From a virus, in IMG/VR virus record IMGVR_UViG_3300046737_000006, positions 1 through 50,570 of that record: a stretch of DNA of 50,570 nt; one strand, given 5' to 3'. The number at the start of each line of letters is the position of its first letter. The stretch's first letter is position 1. Below the pieces are notes generated by a model, which did not search any database, was not told the origin of the DNA, and worked only from the letters and a program-made list of their open reading frames with translations. This document shows positions 23,818-30,260 of this stretch, piece by piece. Made by a program: the position numbers and the translations under genes.

Positions 23818-23995
23818 TGGCAGTGTTCCTCGTTCTGTAGTCTACGACAGCCACGTTCTCGATCTTGAGAACCATGACACCATCCACCCATATCTCCTCA
23901 TACCGTCGGGTGGTCTTCTCGTCCCATCCTGTCCAGATGGTTACGTACTTAGTGGGCGACATCTTACCCTCGTCCCTGGGTGTGTATGTATTCAT
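23753..23995 (-). CDS. Hypothetical protein (80 aa)
   Basis: Start at 23995 after AAAGGAGGCTAC, a strong ribosome site; the upstream in-frame ATG at 24055 lies in the leader. Middle region is beta-like (KYVTIWTGWDEKTTRRYEEI, then VDGVMVLKIENVAVVDY). The leader (23996-24086) contains TGACAGGTTT and GC-rich inverted repeats. No function recognised. Confidence 0.65.
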   Translation of the reverse strand: MNTYTPRDEGKMSPTKYVTIWTGWDEKTTRRYEEIWVDGVMVLKIENVAVVDYRTRNTANASTGTQVSSGPVHNRPVDRT

Positions 23996-24086
23996 GTAGC
24001 CTCCTTTAGTCCTCCGGGGCACAATCGCCCTCACTGCGGCCTGGAAACCTGTCATCTCCCGGCCGCAGGAAGTGCTATTGCACTGC

Positions 24087-24383
24087 TCAATTGTCGCTGA
24101 GCGCCGACTCGTGACGCTCTTCCTCCTCCTTGTCAGGCTGGAGCACTGAGTAGCCCTGCTGCTCGATCAACAGCATGTTCTTGACCAGCAGGTCGTCGTC
24201 GTCATCGTCGGTTGCTGCGCACGCCGCCTTGATTCCTTCGTCGTCGAGTGTAGTAGACCTGTTGACTTGGGAGACGAACGTGTTCTTGACTTCCTCCAGC
24301 TTGAGATCGCCGCTGTCGATTAAAGCTTGAATATCGGCCATCACAAGTGCAGAAACAATAGTCTTGCCAACGATGCTATCCAT
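24087..24383 (-). CDS. Acidic hypothetical protein (98 aa)
   Basis: Start at 24383 after GGAGAGCGTTT; a GCTGCC-AAGA-GGCAGC hairpin sits directly before the ribosome site. Protein begins MDSIVGKTIVSALVMADIQA, has a run of six Asp (TDDDDDDLL) and an acidic Glu-rich tail. Such acidity is common in phage proteins that bind host enzymes or mimic DNA, but no homology is recognised. Confidence 0.65.
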   Translation of the reverse strand: MDSIVGKTIVSALVMADIQALIDSGDLKLEEVKNTFVSQVNRSTTLDDEGIKAACAATDDDDDDLLVKNMLLIEQQGYSVLQPDKEEEERHESALSDN

Positions 24384-24466
24384 AAACGCTCTCCTATGCT
24401 GCCTCTTGGCAGCGGCTTGGGCGGAATGCCCTCGCTGTGGCCCGCGTGGAGCCACAGGAAGTGCAC

Positions 24467-24688
24467 TCAGCAGCGCTGAAGGTTCTCACAAACTTCCTGA
24501 TTACCTTCGCGTAATCCTTCCAAGTACTTAACGTCATCGTCTCTGGGATCGAAGTAATACTCCTCGAACACACCCCATATCTGCTCGTCAGTGAGCAGAA
24601 GCCTCTCGTTCTGCTTCGCTTCAGCCCATATCTGCCGCATGTTCTTCACGACAGATGAATGATATAGAGGATTGTATTTCTGTCCCAT
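24467..24688 (-). CDS. Hypothetical protein (73 aa)
   Basis: ATG after ATAGGAGAGCGA. Helical, acidic protein (MRQIWAEAKQNERLLLTDEQ, then VFEEYYFDPRDDDVKYLEG) ending in CENLQRC. A GTGTCC/GGACAC hairpin stands just before the ribosome site. No function recognised. Confidence 0.65.
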   Translation of the reverse strand: MGQKYNPLYHSSVVKNMRQIWAEAKQNERLLLTDEQIWGVFEEYYFDPRDDDVKYLEGLREGNQEVCENLQRC

Positions 24689-24696
24689 TCGCTCTC

Positions 24697-25083
24697 CTAT
24701 CTAAACTGTGTCCATACTGGGACACGCCGCCTGTTCAGGATCACTGAACAAACATCTCGCACACAAGCCTTGCCCTTAGAAGTAATTGTCAAATCCTCAT
24801 AAGGCTCAGGCTGATCGTGCATCTCTAGGCGCTGTGCCTTGGTGATGTAGAACGTACCATCACGGCGACACCACGTCTGTTCCAAATGTGCGAGCGTAAC
24901 GAAATACCTAGACCGCCATTTGACATTATGCTCAAACTCTACTACTACACCTCTGGGTTCCTTCTCGATGAACCCAAAGATGATACCATCTGCGTTCAAG
25001 CCATTGTCGAAGCGCCATTGCCACCACACTTGGTTAGTGCAGTACAGGCTGTCCGTCCAATGCTTCGCCTCCGGTTGCTCCAT
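24697..25083 (-). CDS. Hypothetical protein (128 aa)
   Basis: Start at 25083 (MEQPEAKHWTDSLYCTNQVW) after GGAGCACAAGC. Beta-rich (GIIFGFIEKEPRGVVVEFEH, then YFVTLAHLEQTWCRRDGTFY) and basic at the end. Overlaps the 48-aa gene by 50 bases. An upstream in-frame start at 25131 lies inside that gene. No function recognised. Confidence 0.6.
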   Translation of the reverse strand: MEQPEAKHWTDSLYCTNQVWWQWRFDNGLNADGIIFGFIEKEPRGVVVEFEHNVKWRSRYFVTLAHLEQTWCRRDGTFYITKAQRLEMHDQPEPYEDLTITSKGKACVRDVCSVILNRRRVPVWTQFR

Positions 25084-25180
25084 GCTTGTGCTCCATCTTG
25101 TTGAGCAGATACCTGAGGTAGTATTTGTCACACGCTAGGGCTATGAAGGAGTGGTGCAAGCCATTCTTTTCAATGACCAT
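25034..25180 (-). CDS. Small hypothetical protein (48 aa)
   Basis: Start at 25180 after GGAGGGGTGGGG; the open frame to 25270 lacks a ribosome site and overlaps the upstream gene. Begins MVIEKNGLHHSFIALACDKY. Probably a real but minor early protein; no function recognised. Confidence 0.45.
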   Translation of the reverse strand: MVIEKNGLHHSFIALACDKYYLRYLLNKMEHKHGATGGEALDGQPVLH

Positions 25181-25232
25181 CCCCACCCCTCCAACTGATA
25201 TGACGTATTCATCTACCCTAGTGTCGAAACGC

Positions 25233-26009
25233 TCAGTGTTCCGGTGTCTCGGTAGACGTAATATCAGCACGAGGACCTCCGTTCTGCGGCCCTTGCCTCA
25301 GAAATGCAGGTATTTCATCAGTGCCACCAAGCCGACCGTTGTTGTCAAAGTCCCCCACCGATGATGTCGATGGAATGTTTGGGGCATTTGGAAGTGTGGA
25401 GTGCTCGGGTCGAACCGACCTCCGTTCTTCGGGGAACACAAAGCGAATGAACTCCAGCTTATCATTCACTCGCCTGAGCATGACCTCAGGTTTCGATTTG
25501 TACCCGCTAGGTACGTGCCCTAGCTTATTGCGATACCACGTCTTAGTGGCAGTGCGGTCAAGGTCCGGCTCAGGAGCGATAGTGAACTCCACGCCTTCGG
25601 GCATTGACGCAATCTCCAACCACTCTTTCGAGGTGAGATTGATGAGATGTCGTGGCCCATTAACAATAGGCGTAGGTGCTGGGCTAGGCTTCTCTTCCAA
25701 ATCATCCAACGATAACATAGGCTTAGGCTTACGCTCCACGTCCTTCATGAGCGTAACCATCTTGTCAGACCACTCCGTCGCAGCTTGCGTAACAACGCCC
25801 ACTTTCTCCCGAAAGTACGTAGCGTCTTTGACTGCATCAGACAGACGATCTTTCAAATCAACATTGTTCGCTTGGAGTGTTTTAATTACTCCATTAGCTT
25901 CAGATAGCGCCATCTTGAGGCGCATTACTTCATCCTCTAGTCCTGCGTTGCTGTCTTGTAGATTGGCAACGTGCGAAGTGACATCACGTAGTGTCTGCAA
26001 CATATCCAT
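25233..26009 (-). CDS. Coiled-coil protein with FtsZ-tail-like peptide (258 aa)
   Basis: ATG after AGGAGAGCGCACAC. Residues 1-95 form a long coiled coil (heptads of L, V, A with charged partners). Residues 120-200 look folded (HLINLTSKEWLEIASMPEGV, then WYRNKLGHVPSGYKS). A flexible Asn/Gly/Ser linker leads to DEIPAFLRQ at 231-239, nearly the FtsZ C-terminal peptide (E. coli DIPAFLRKQAD), with about 19 flexible residues after it. That peptide in FtsZ binds FtsA, ZipA, MinC and related partners. A coiled-coil protein presenting it could titrate those proteins and block division. The function is inferred from this short motif alone. Confidence 0.7.
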   Translation of the reverse strand: MDMLQTLRDVTSHVANLQDSNAGLEDEVMRLKMALSEANGVIKTLQANNVDLKDRLSDAVKDATYFREKVGVVTQAATEWSDKMVTLMKDVERKPKPMLSLDDLEEKPSPAPTPIVNGPRHLINLTSKEWLEIASMPEGVEFTIAPEPDLDRTATKTWYRNKLGHVPSGYKSKPEVMLRRVNDKLEFIRFVFPEERRSVRPEHSTLPNAPNIPSTSSVGDFDNNGRLGGTDEIPAFLRQGPQNGGPRADITSTETPEH

Positions 26010-26038
26010 GTGTGCGCTCTCCTAGTTGTGTGGTTGGG

Positions 26039-26140
26039 TTAGTGAACAGTGCAACTGCCGAATGTAGACAGAATGATCCCGGTTGCAACCATAAGTGCAG
26101 CCATCACTAACTGACACTTAACTCTCTGTTCTCTCGTCAC
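26039..26140 (-). CDS. Small membrane protein (33 aa)
   Basis: GTG start at 26140 directly behind GAGGAGGGCTCAAT. Sequence MTREQRVKCQLVMAALMVAT continues as one hydrophobic span ending FGSCTVH. First gene after the promoter at 26165-26202, whose predicted start site is about 18 bases upstream. Function unknown. Confidence 0.6.
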   Translation of the reverse strand: MTREQRVKCQLVMAALMVATGIILSTFGSCTVH

Positions 26141-26164
26141 ATTGAGCCCTCCTCGACTGTCCCT

Positions 26165-26202
26165 ATAGTATGCGCCCTAAAACGCTTTAAGTAAAATCAC
26201 TT
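26165..26202 (-). promoter_or_regulatory. Second promoter with the conserved 18-bp box
   Basis: AAGTGATTTTACTTAAAG (26185-26202 on the - strand), 32 bases before TACTAT (26165-26170), followed by AGGG. Identity with the 23.5 kb copy is 17 of 18 bases and the spacing differs by one base. The downstream CTATAGGGA resembles a T7 promoter core, but no matching polymerase is encoded. The remainder of 26203-26348 holds no gene I can support. Confidence 0.6.
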
Positions 26203-26348
26203 CAAGCCTTCCCATGCGTAGATAGGTCCTTAATCGCCCTACGGAGCCCACCGGTGCGTTTTAACAACATACCTGCTACCCCAGTAGCGTAACATACGAC
26301 AGACCTGCGCAAGCTATGACAGGTTTTTCTCCCATGGGTTGTATTGTT

Positions 26349-26453
26349 CTACTCCCACAACCACGAGTACACATAACGTATAGCTATGACCCAGAACAAA
26401 ATCGATATAGCTATAAGCGCGTACGATAGTGCATCAAGCTTTTGAATAGGCAT
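26349..26453 (-). CDS. Small membrane protein (34 aa)
   Basis: ATG after TGGAGGTACTACC. One membrane span (LIAISILFWVIAI) then an aromatic tail ending YSWLWE. Lies just after the terminator at 26482-26509. Function unknown; one of several single-span micro-proteins on this strand. Confidence 0.6.
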   Translation of the reverse strand: MPIQKLDALSYALIAISILFWVIAIRYVYSWLWE

Positions 26454-26481
26454 GGTAGTACCTCCATTGAGATAAAAGAAA

Positions 26482-26509
26482 AGCCCCGAAGGGGCTAACC
26501 CTCGGGGCT
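26482..26509 (-). terminator. Hairpin terminator after the 474-aa gene
   Basis: AGCCCCGA / TCGGGGCT stem with an overlapping AGCCCC/GGGGCT alternative; the - strand continues TTTTCTTTTATC. Placed 24 bases after the stop at 26534. Confidence 0.8.
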
Positions 26510-26533
26510 CTCTGATCAGTGTACTGTGTAGTG

Positions 26534-27958
26534 CTAGGCAGCTTTAGCCTGAGCCTCAAGCGCGTCGTTTATGCGCTTGCGGTAGGGGATGAGGAAGTCA
26601 TTGATTGACTTGACCATATCATCCAAATCAATCAACTCCTCGGTTATCTCTGCTGTCTGCACATTGAAGTGCTTGAGCAGACGCGACCGATAGGCAAGTG
26701 CTTGCGCCTGATTGCCTCCCGCCTCATCCAAACCCGTAGCAAACATACGGGCAGTGGCGACCAACTCCTCGGGCGTAGGAATACCAATGTCTTTGCCCGT
26801 CTTGTCTTTGTCGCCACCTTGCTTGCTCTTGTCGTCGGGAGTCACGGGTGCCGCCTTCTTAAGCGTATCCTTGATATTCCCTACGGTACCACCAAGCGCA
26901 ATCGCTACCTCGAAACGTGTCCGAGTTGCACCCTTGGCAGGATGCTGTAACGACAGGAATTGCGAGAGTGAGATAGGATCAGAACTATCTACCTCCGCAC
27001 CCTTGACGGTTATGAACTTGATAGGCTTATTGCGTCGCGCTACCTCATCCATATGCTTGGTCGCATCGGCTACGCTGAACCCCCAACGAGAGCCCTTAGC
27101 AACGAAGCCTAGCTCATTCCAGCGCGTGATAGTTTGAATGAAACCTGCCGCCTTGCTAAAGGCGTTGGTTCGCGCTGACTGTCGCGCTTGGAGTTGCGAC
27201 AGTTTAGCAATCCTCTGATCACTCTTCCCATGGTAAATCAGAAGTTCCTTGTTCTTGACACCTGCCGTACCATCTTTGAGCAGGTTCAAGTCTTTGATAT
27301 CAGATAGGAGTTGAACACCGTGCGCCGTGCCATTGGCTAAGTCACGGTAGAACCTGATAGTGTACTCCGTACCTGTCGCATGATCCTTGAACTTGTGAAT
27401 GTCTGGAGTTTCATTGCGAAGTTTCCAGAAATCCGACTTGTACGAGGAACCGGGAACTGGCCACGCCATGACCGCAGGACAGCGGACCATCATGCCGCTT
27501 TCCTTGTCGCGTTCACCTCCGTAAAGATCAAATAGGTGATCGGCCAGAAGAACAGGGCCACCCATTTGGGTTTCTTTCGCGTCGGCAATGCTCTCAAGGA
27601 TGCTATCAACATCCTTGTCGAACACTTCGCTTTGCTTTCGCGCTAGCTGGCTAAGTTCCGATTTGGAGGCGGCAGTCAACGGGACTTCATCAGCCTCGTC
27701 ACCTTCTTCACTTTCAGTAACCAGAGCAGCGAGCCGATCCTTGCGAACCTGTTGGCCGTCCTGTTCACTGTTTTCATTACCAGGAATTTGCTCAATGATC
27801 GCAATCACGCGGTCATCAGGCAATAGGGCTAAGCTATCCTCGTCCCCATCTTCCTCCTTGACTGCCGACGCACGATAGGCGGCAGCAAAGGCAACGGTGT
27901 TAGACTTCAACCATTTGGTAATGTTCTTGCCGTCCACATCAGTGTAGATATTAGCCAT
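26534..27958 (-). CDS. Large early hypothetical protein (474 aa)
   Basis: Start at 27958 (MANIYTDVDGKNITKWLKSN) after ATAGGAGACTATACT; the in-frame ATG at 27997 lies in the leader. Acidic N-terminal third (residues 30-95), then a helical region with a Gly/Pro-rich loop (MMVRCPAVMAWPVPGSSYKS), and a helical C-terminus. No Walker, nuclease or other catalytic motif seen. As the longest early gene it is a candidate for host takeover or replication initiation, but nothing in the sequence decides. The leader has a GCACAGT/ACTGTGC inverted repeat ending at the ribosome site. Confidence 0.75.
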   Translation of the reverse strand: MANIYTDVDGKNITKWLKSNTVAFAAAYRASAVKEEDGDEDSLALLPDDRVIAIIEQIPGNENSEQDGQQVRKDRLAALVTESEEGDEADEVPLTAASKSELSQLARKQSEVFDKDVDSILESIADAKETQMGGPVLLADHLFDLYGGERDKESGMMVRCPAVMAWPVPGSSYKSDFWKLRNETPDIHKFKDHATGTEYTIRFYRDLANGTAHGVQLLSDIKDLNLLKDGTAGVKNKELLIYHGKSDQRIAKLSQLQARQSARTNAFSKAAGFIQTITRWNELGFVAKGSRWGFSVADATKHMDEVARRNKPIKFITVKGAEVDSSDPISLSQFLSLQHPAKGATRTRFEVAIALGGTVGNIKDTLKKAAPVTPDDKSKQGGDKDKTGKDIGIPTPEELVATARMFATGLDEAGGNQAQALAYRSRLLKHFNVQTAEITEELIDLDDMVKSINDFLIPYRKRINDALEAQAKAA

Positions 27959-28069
27959 AGTATAGTCTCCTATGCACAGTCTGTATTTAGGAGGCACTGT
28001 GCAATCCTCCTTGGCGCGGTATGCACCATGTCTATCGTGCGCCCAAACCTGTCATAAACTCAAATGGTA

Positions 28070-28372
28070 TTAGTAGTTACGATGCACGCCCACACAATGC
28101 TTGTTGCCACATTCAAGGCAAGCACCCCGAATGCGACGACAATCATGTATGTCATTGGTTAGCCTAGCCATGAAGGCAGCTAGCCTCAATCCCTTGGGAT
28201 CAGCAGGTACCAAGGGTTTAACCGGCAACGCATCAGCGTCTCTCTGTGCTCGATTGAATGCAGCTAGTGCAGGCTTACCGCGAAGGTTAGTAGACAACAT
28301 GAAGTTTTCCAGCGCGATAATCCTGCGCTCGCTGTAGTTAGCGGGCACAGTAGATGCACGAGTTCTAGACAT
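28070..28372 (-). CDS. Small protein with C-terminal zinc knuckle-like motif (100 aa)
   Basis: Basic N-terminus (MSRTRASTVPANYSERRIIA), helical middle and CLECGNKHCVGVH at the end, with three Cys and one or two His spaced like a zinc site. The ribosome site (GGGAGCACATACC) can pair with TGTGCTC upstream in a 7-bp stem, which would hide it. The gap 28373-28536 (164 bases) holds this leader and AT-rich sequence but no gene I can support. Confidence 0.6.
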   Translation of the reverse strand: MSRTRASTVPANYSERRIIALENFMLSTNLRGKPALAAFNRAQRDADALPVKPLVPADPKGLRLAAFMARLTNDIHDCRRIRGACLECGNKHCVGVHRNY

Positions 28373-28536
28373 GGTATGTGCTCCCGTTAGGTTATAGGTA
28401 AGAGCACACGATAGGCACAGTACATACCGCAGTGTGGTTAGCCTAAGTCTTGCGCCCTGTATTGGTGAAGTATTAACTAGCCCACATATCGTATAGAAAC
28501 CAATAGTAAGCTAGCACATGCGCGTTGTGTTGCATC

Positions 28537-28719
28537 TCAGTGAGACTTACCACGCAAGAGGATAGCAAAGGCGGAGATTACATCAGCCAATGCTGTCGCC
28601 TCATCGTCGCTAAAACTACCAATGACATCAGTTAACCTATGTTTATAGGTTGCTAGACTGATATCCTTATTGAGGTAGTCTTGAGTATGAATGACTAACT
28701 TCGATAGGTTATCAAGCAT
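28537..28719 (-). CDS. Small early protein (60 aa)
   Basis: Start at 28719 (MLDNLSKLVIHTQDYLNKDI) after ACAGGAGAGCAAGACT; an in-frame start at 28773 has no ribosome site. Helical. AGTCTT and AAGACT flank the ribosome site as a 6-bp inverted repeat. First protein gene leftwards of the control region 28780-29440. No function recognised. Confidence 0.6.
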   Translation of the reverse strand: MLDNLSKLVIHTQDYLNKDISLATYKHRLTDVIGSFSDDEATALADVISAFAILLRGKSH

Positions 28720-28899
28720 AGTCTTGCTCTCCTGTTGTGTGTGAACACAGGGCACAAGGCTAAGACTAACCACATGATTAACTTGTCAAATAGCGTGTAT
28801 TGCGGTTTCTAGGATACTCCCGCAACCATTGCTCATCATACCCCTCATTGTGGCAGCAACAAGGCATCAAGTCAAATCACTCTCGTTGTTCAATTGATC

Positions 28900-28915
28900 G
28901 TAACGCTTGCGTTAC
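28900..28915. promoter_or_regulatory. 16-bp palindrome, operator candidate
   Basis: GTAACGCTTGCGTTAC, two perfect 7-base arms around TT. Located between TTGACA-type boxes, where a dimeric regulator would control leftward early transcription. Confidence 0.5.
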
Positions 28916-29101
28916 TGACAGTTTGATTGCGTTTTAGAATATTTGTCAAATATCCAGGTATTACAGCAGCAATCTCAATCACTTAGCGTTTGTCAAATCA
29001 AACATTCACTCTCAGTCGTGATTAGCCCTCACTCTCACGTTGTTGTGATCTCAATCAACTAATCGTGATCGCACCTCTACTCTCTTACCTTATCTAATGT
29101 T

Positions 29102-29167
29102 AAAGATATACTTAAGATAGTATAAGATAGACTAAGATATCGTAAGATAATCTAAGATATATCTTAC
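29102..29167. repeat. Helically phased TAAGATA iteron array
   Basis: TAAGATA occurs at 29114, 29124, 29134, 29144 and 29154, exactly 10 bp apart, preceded by a variant at 29102 and followed by the inverted copy TATCTTA at 29161 and again near 29183. The three bases between copies vary (GTA... GAC, TCG, ATC), so the conserved word and not simple tandem duplication is maintained. All sites lie on one face of the helix, as expected for cooperative protein binding. Confidence 0.8.
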
Positions 29168-29441
29168 TCTCCTGTGTATAAGTATCTTACACCCTTGGGT
29201 TGTATGACGAAACTTTAAAGTCAAGTCGTAAGTCATTGATTTTACAGCTCTTTTTCCAAATAACACCCATGAATGACCCATAAGCAGGGGTTATACCCCT
29301 TGACTTTGGGCCGAGCGAAGCGAGGTGCTCCTCCAAAATATCTGACACTAATCCAAAATATCTCACAACTTTAACTTTCATAAAAAATTCTGGGAAATAT
29401 TTTAAGTTCATCGTTAGTTATTTCATCCAGACACAAAAATA

Positions 29442-29459
29442 CCCCGGCTTGCGCCGGGG
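29442..29459 (-). terminator. Hairpin terminator
   Basis: CCCCGGC-TTGC-GCCGGGG stem, then TATTTTTGTG on the - strand. Placed after the short gene cluster 29474-29949, separating it from the control region further left. Confidence 0.85.
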
Positions 29460-29473
29460 CTAAGTTATCCAAA

Positions 29474-29632
29474 TCATCTATAACTTCGAATTTTAGTTAC
29501 AAACTCCCTGAAGTATTTCTCATCAAATTTGGGAAGAGTGTTGAATCCTTCTTCAACAGCTTCATCCACATTTCGATCGGTCATAGCAGTTTCGATACCT
29601 AACCAATCATATGGCCTACTTCGTCTACTCAT
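29474..29632 (-). CDS. Small hypothetical protein (52 aa)
   Basis: Begins MSRRSRPYDWLGIETAMTDR; basic start, acidic middle, aromatic helix at the end. ATG overlaps the stop of the 19-aa ORF (ATGA). Followed 15 bases later by a terminator, which supports a real transcript. No function recognised. Confidence 0.55.
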   Translation of the reverse strand: MSRRSRPYDWLGIETAMTDRNVDEAVEEGFNTLPKFDEKYFREFVTKIRSYR

Positions 29633-29688
29633 CTACACCTCGGTGCAAAGTGGTATACTTCACATTTAAAGCAATAAACTGTTTTCAT
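29629..29688 (-). CDS. Micro-protein with CxxC (19 aa), tentative
   Basis: Reads MKTVYCFKCEVYHFAPRCR. CFKC plus a later Cys/His could bind zinc. The stop overlaps the next ATG. No convincing ribosome site; kept because the Cys pattern and overlap are suggestive. Confidence 0.35.
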   Translation of the reverse strand: MKTVYCFKCEVYHFAPRCR

Positions 29689-29722
29689 ACATATATTCTC
29701 CGTAGAATACCCTACAATCGCT

Positions 29723-29872
29723 CTAGGAAGCCCGTACGTAAGATTTGGGGGGTGGAGGGCTAGTAGGGTAGCTCAGGTATAGATTTAAGTCATCCATGGC
29801 CTTCTCTAGCCGATTAAGCCTATCTCTAATCTCCCCCATCTCTGGGGTATGTTTTAACTCAATTACTGACAA
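29723..29872 (-). CDS. Small helical protein (49 aa)
   Basis: TTG start at 29872 with GAGGTG 8-9 bases before it, overlapping the upstream ORF. Helical heptads (EIRDRLNRLEKAMDDLNLYL) suggest a short coiled coil, followed by PTSPPPPKS. No function recognised. Confidence 0.45.
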   Translation of the reverse strand: MSVIELKHTPEMGEIRDRLNRLEKAMDDLNLYLSYPTSPPPPKSYVRAS

Positions 29873-29949
29873 TCTTGACACCTCGAACTACCAGGAACCA
29901 CAGGTTTCTTATATCCCCATTTATAACATGCTAAACAATACCAAGTCAT
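29863..29949 (-). CDS. Zinc-ribbon micro-protein (28 aa)
   Basis: Begins MTWYCLACYKWGYKKP and ends SSRCQDCQ, giving two CxxC pairs, a complete zinc-ribbon layout. ATG preceded by AGGAAGGAAGTC. First leftward gene, starting next to the rightward promoter region. Confidence 0.5.
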   Translation of the reverse strand: MTWYCLACYKWGYKKPVVPGSSRCQDCQ

Positions 29950-29956
29950 AATTATC

Positions 29957-29985
29957 TTGACTTCCTTCCTCGATTAATGTATACG
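29957..29985 (+). promoter_or_regulatory. Sigma70-like rightward promoter
   Basis: TTGACT, 17 bases, TATACG. It sits in the divergent gap between the leftward and rightward blocks (29950-30021) and is the only good rightward promoter I can point to ahead of the structural operon. Predicted start near 29992. Confidence 0.55.
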
Positions 29986-30021
29986 TCGAACCATTTGCCT
30001 ATTTTGTTCTTTGTTTAACAA

Positions 30022-30162
30022 ATGCCCTACAAATCAAAAGCACAAGCTGCCTACTTTAACATGCACCGCGCTCAATTACAAGCGCAAGGTGTCAATGTTG
30101 ATGAATGGAATACAGCGTCCAAGGGCATGAAGTTACCCAAGAGAAAGAAGAAACAGAAATGA
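30022..30162 (+). CDS. Small conserved-type phage protein (46 aa)
   Basis: Begins MPYKSKAQAAYFNMHRAQLQ and ends in KLPKRKKKQK, a layout common in short basic proteins near phage terminase genes. First + strand gene. Stop overlaps the next ATG. No Shine-Dalgarno is obvious. Confidence 0.6.
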   Translation: MPYKSKAQAAYFNMHRAQLQAQGVNVDEWNTASKGMKLPKRKKKQK

Positions 30163-30260
30163 AGATCATGGACTGTACTAAATGCTCTCAGCACATAGCC
30201 GGAGCTAATGGTAAATCAGTAAAAGTTAAATCAGACTCCAGTAGAGGAAGCGATGAGTAA
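30159..30260 (+). CDS. Micro-protein with CxxC (33 aa)
   Basis: Begins MKIMDCTKCSQHIAGANGKS; one CTKC pair and a charged tail. Overlaps both neighbours by 4-8 bases (ATGA-type coupling), which is the main support. Confidence 0.5.
   Translation: MKIMDCTKCSQHIAGANGKSVKVKSDSSRGSDE

Larger units (their letters stand above)
28780..29440. other. Origin-like / early control region, no supported gene
   Basis: About 660 bases, AT-rich, with repeats at several scales. Contents: CTTGTCAAAT (28792-28801) and two TTTGTCAAAT (28942-28951, 28989-28998), which read as TTGACA -35 boxes on the - strand; a variant of the 13-base AAGTAAAATCACT box (28869-28881); a 16-bp palindrome (28900-28915); repeated CACTCTC words; the phased TAAGATA array (29102-29167); and a 15-of-16 direct repeat TCCAAAATATCT-ACA spaced 20 bp (29332-29367). 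A GGGGT-TAT-ACCCC palindrome lies near 29287. Probable functions are replication origin and leftward early promoters; good -10 boxes were not found. Confidence 0.6.

Noticed and set aside
26152-26172. T7-type promoter because of ACTATAGGGA
   Set aside because: Only the core matches, the upstream recognition part does not, no T7-like RNA polymerase is encoded, and a conserved box gives a better promoter reading.
29114-29160. CRISPR-like array from regular repe spacing at 10 bp
   Set aside because: Repeats are 7 bases with 3-base gaps, far too short for CRISPR repeats and spacers; a protein-binding iteron array fits.
29187-29411. Leftward ORF of 74 aa in the control region
   Set aside because: It lies behind a terminator, contains repeats and palindromes that explain the sequence better, has no ribosome site, and its composition follows the surrounding non-coding DNA.
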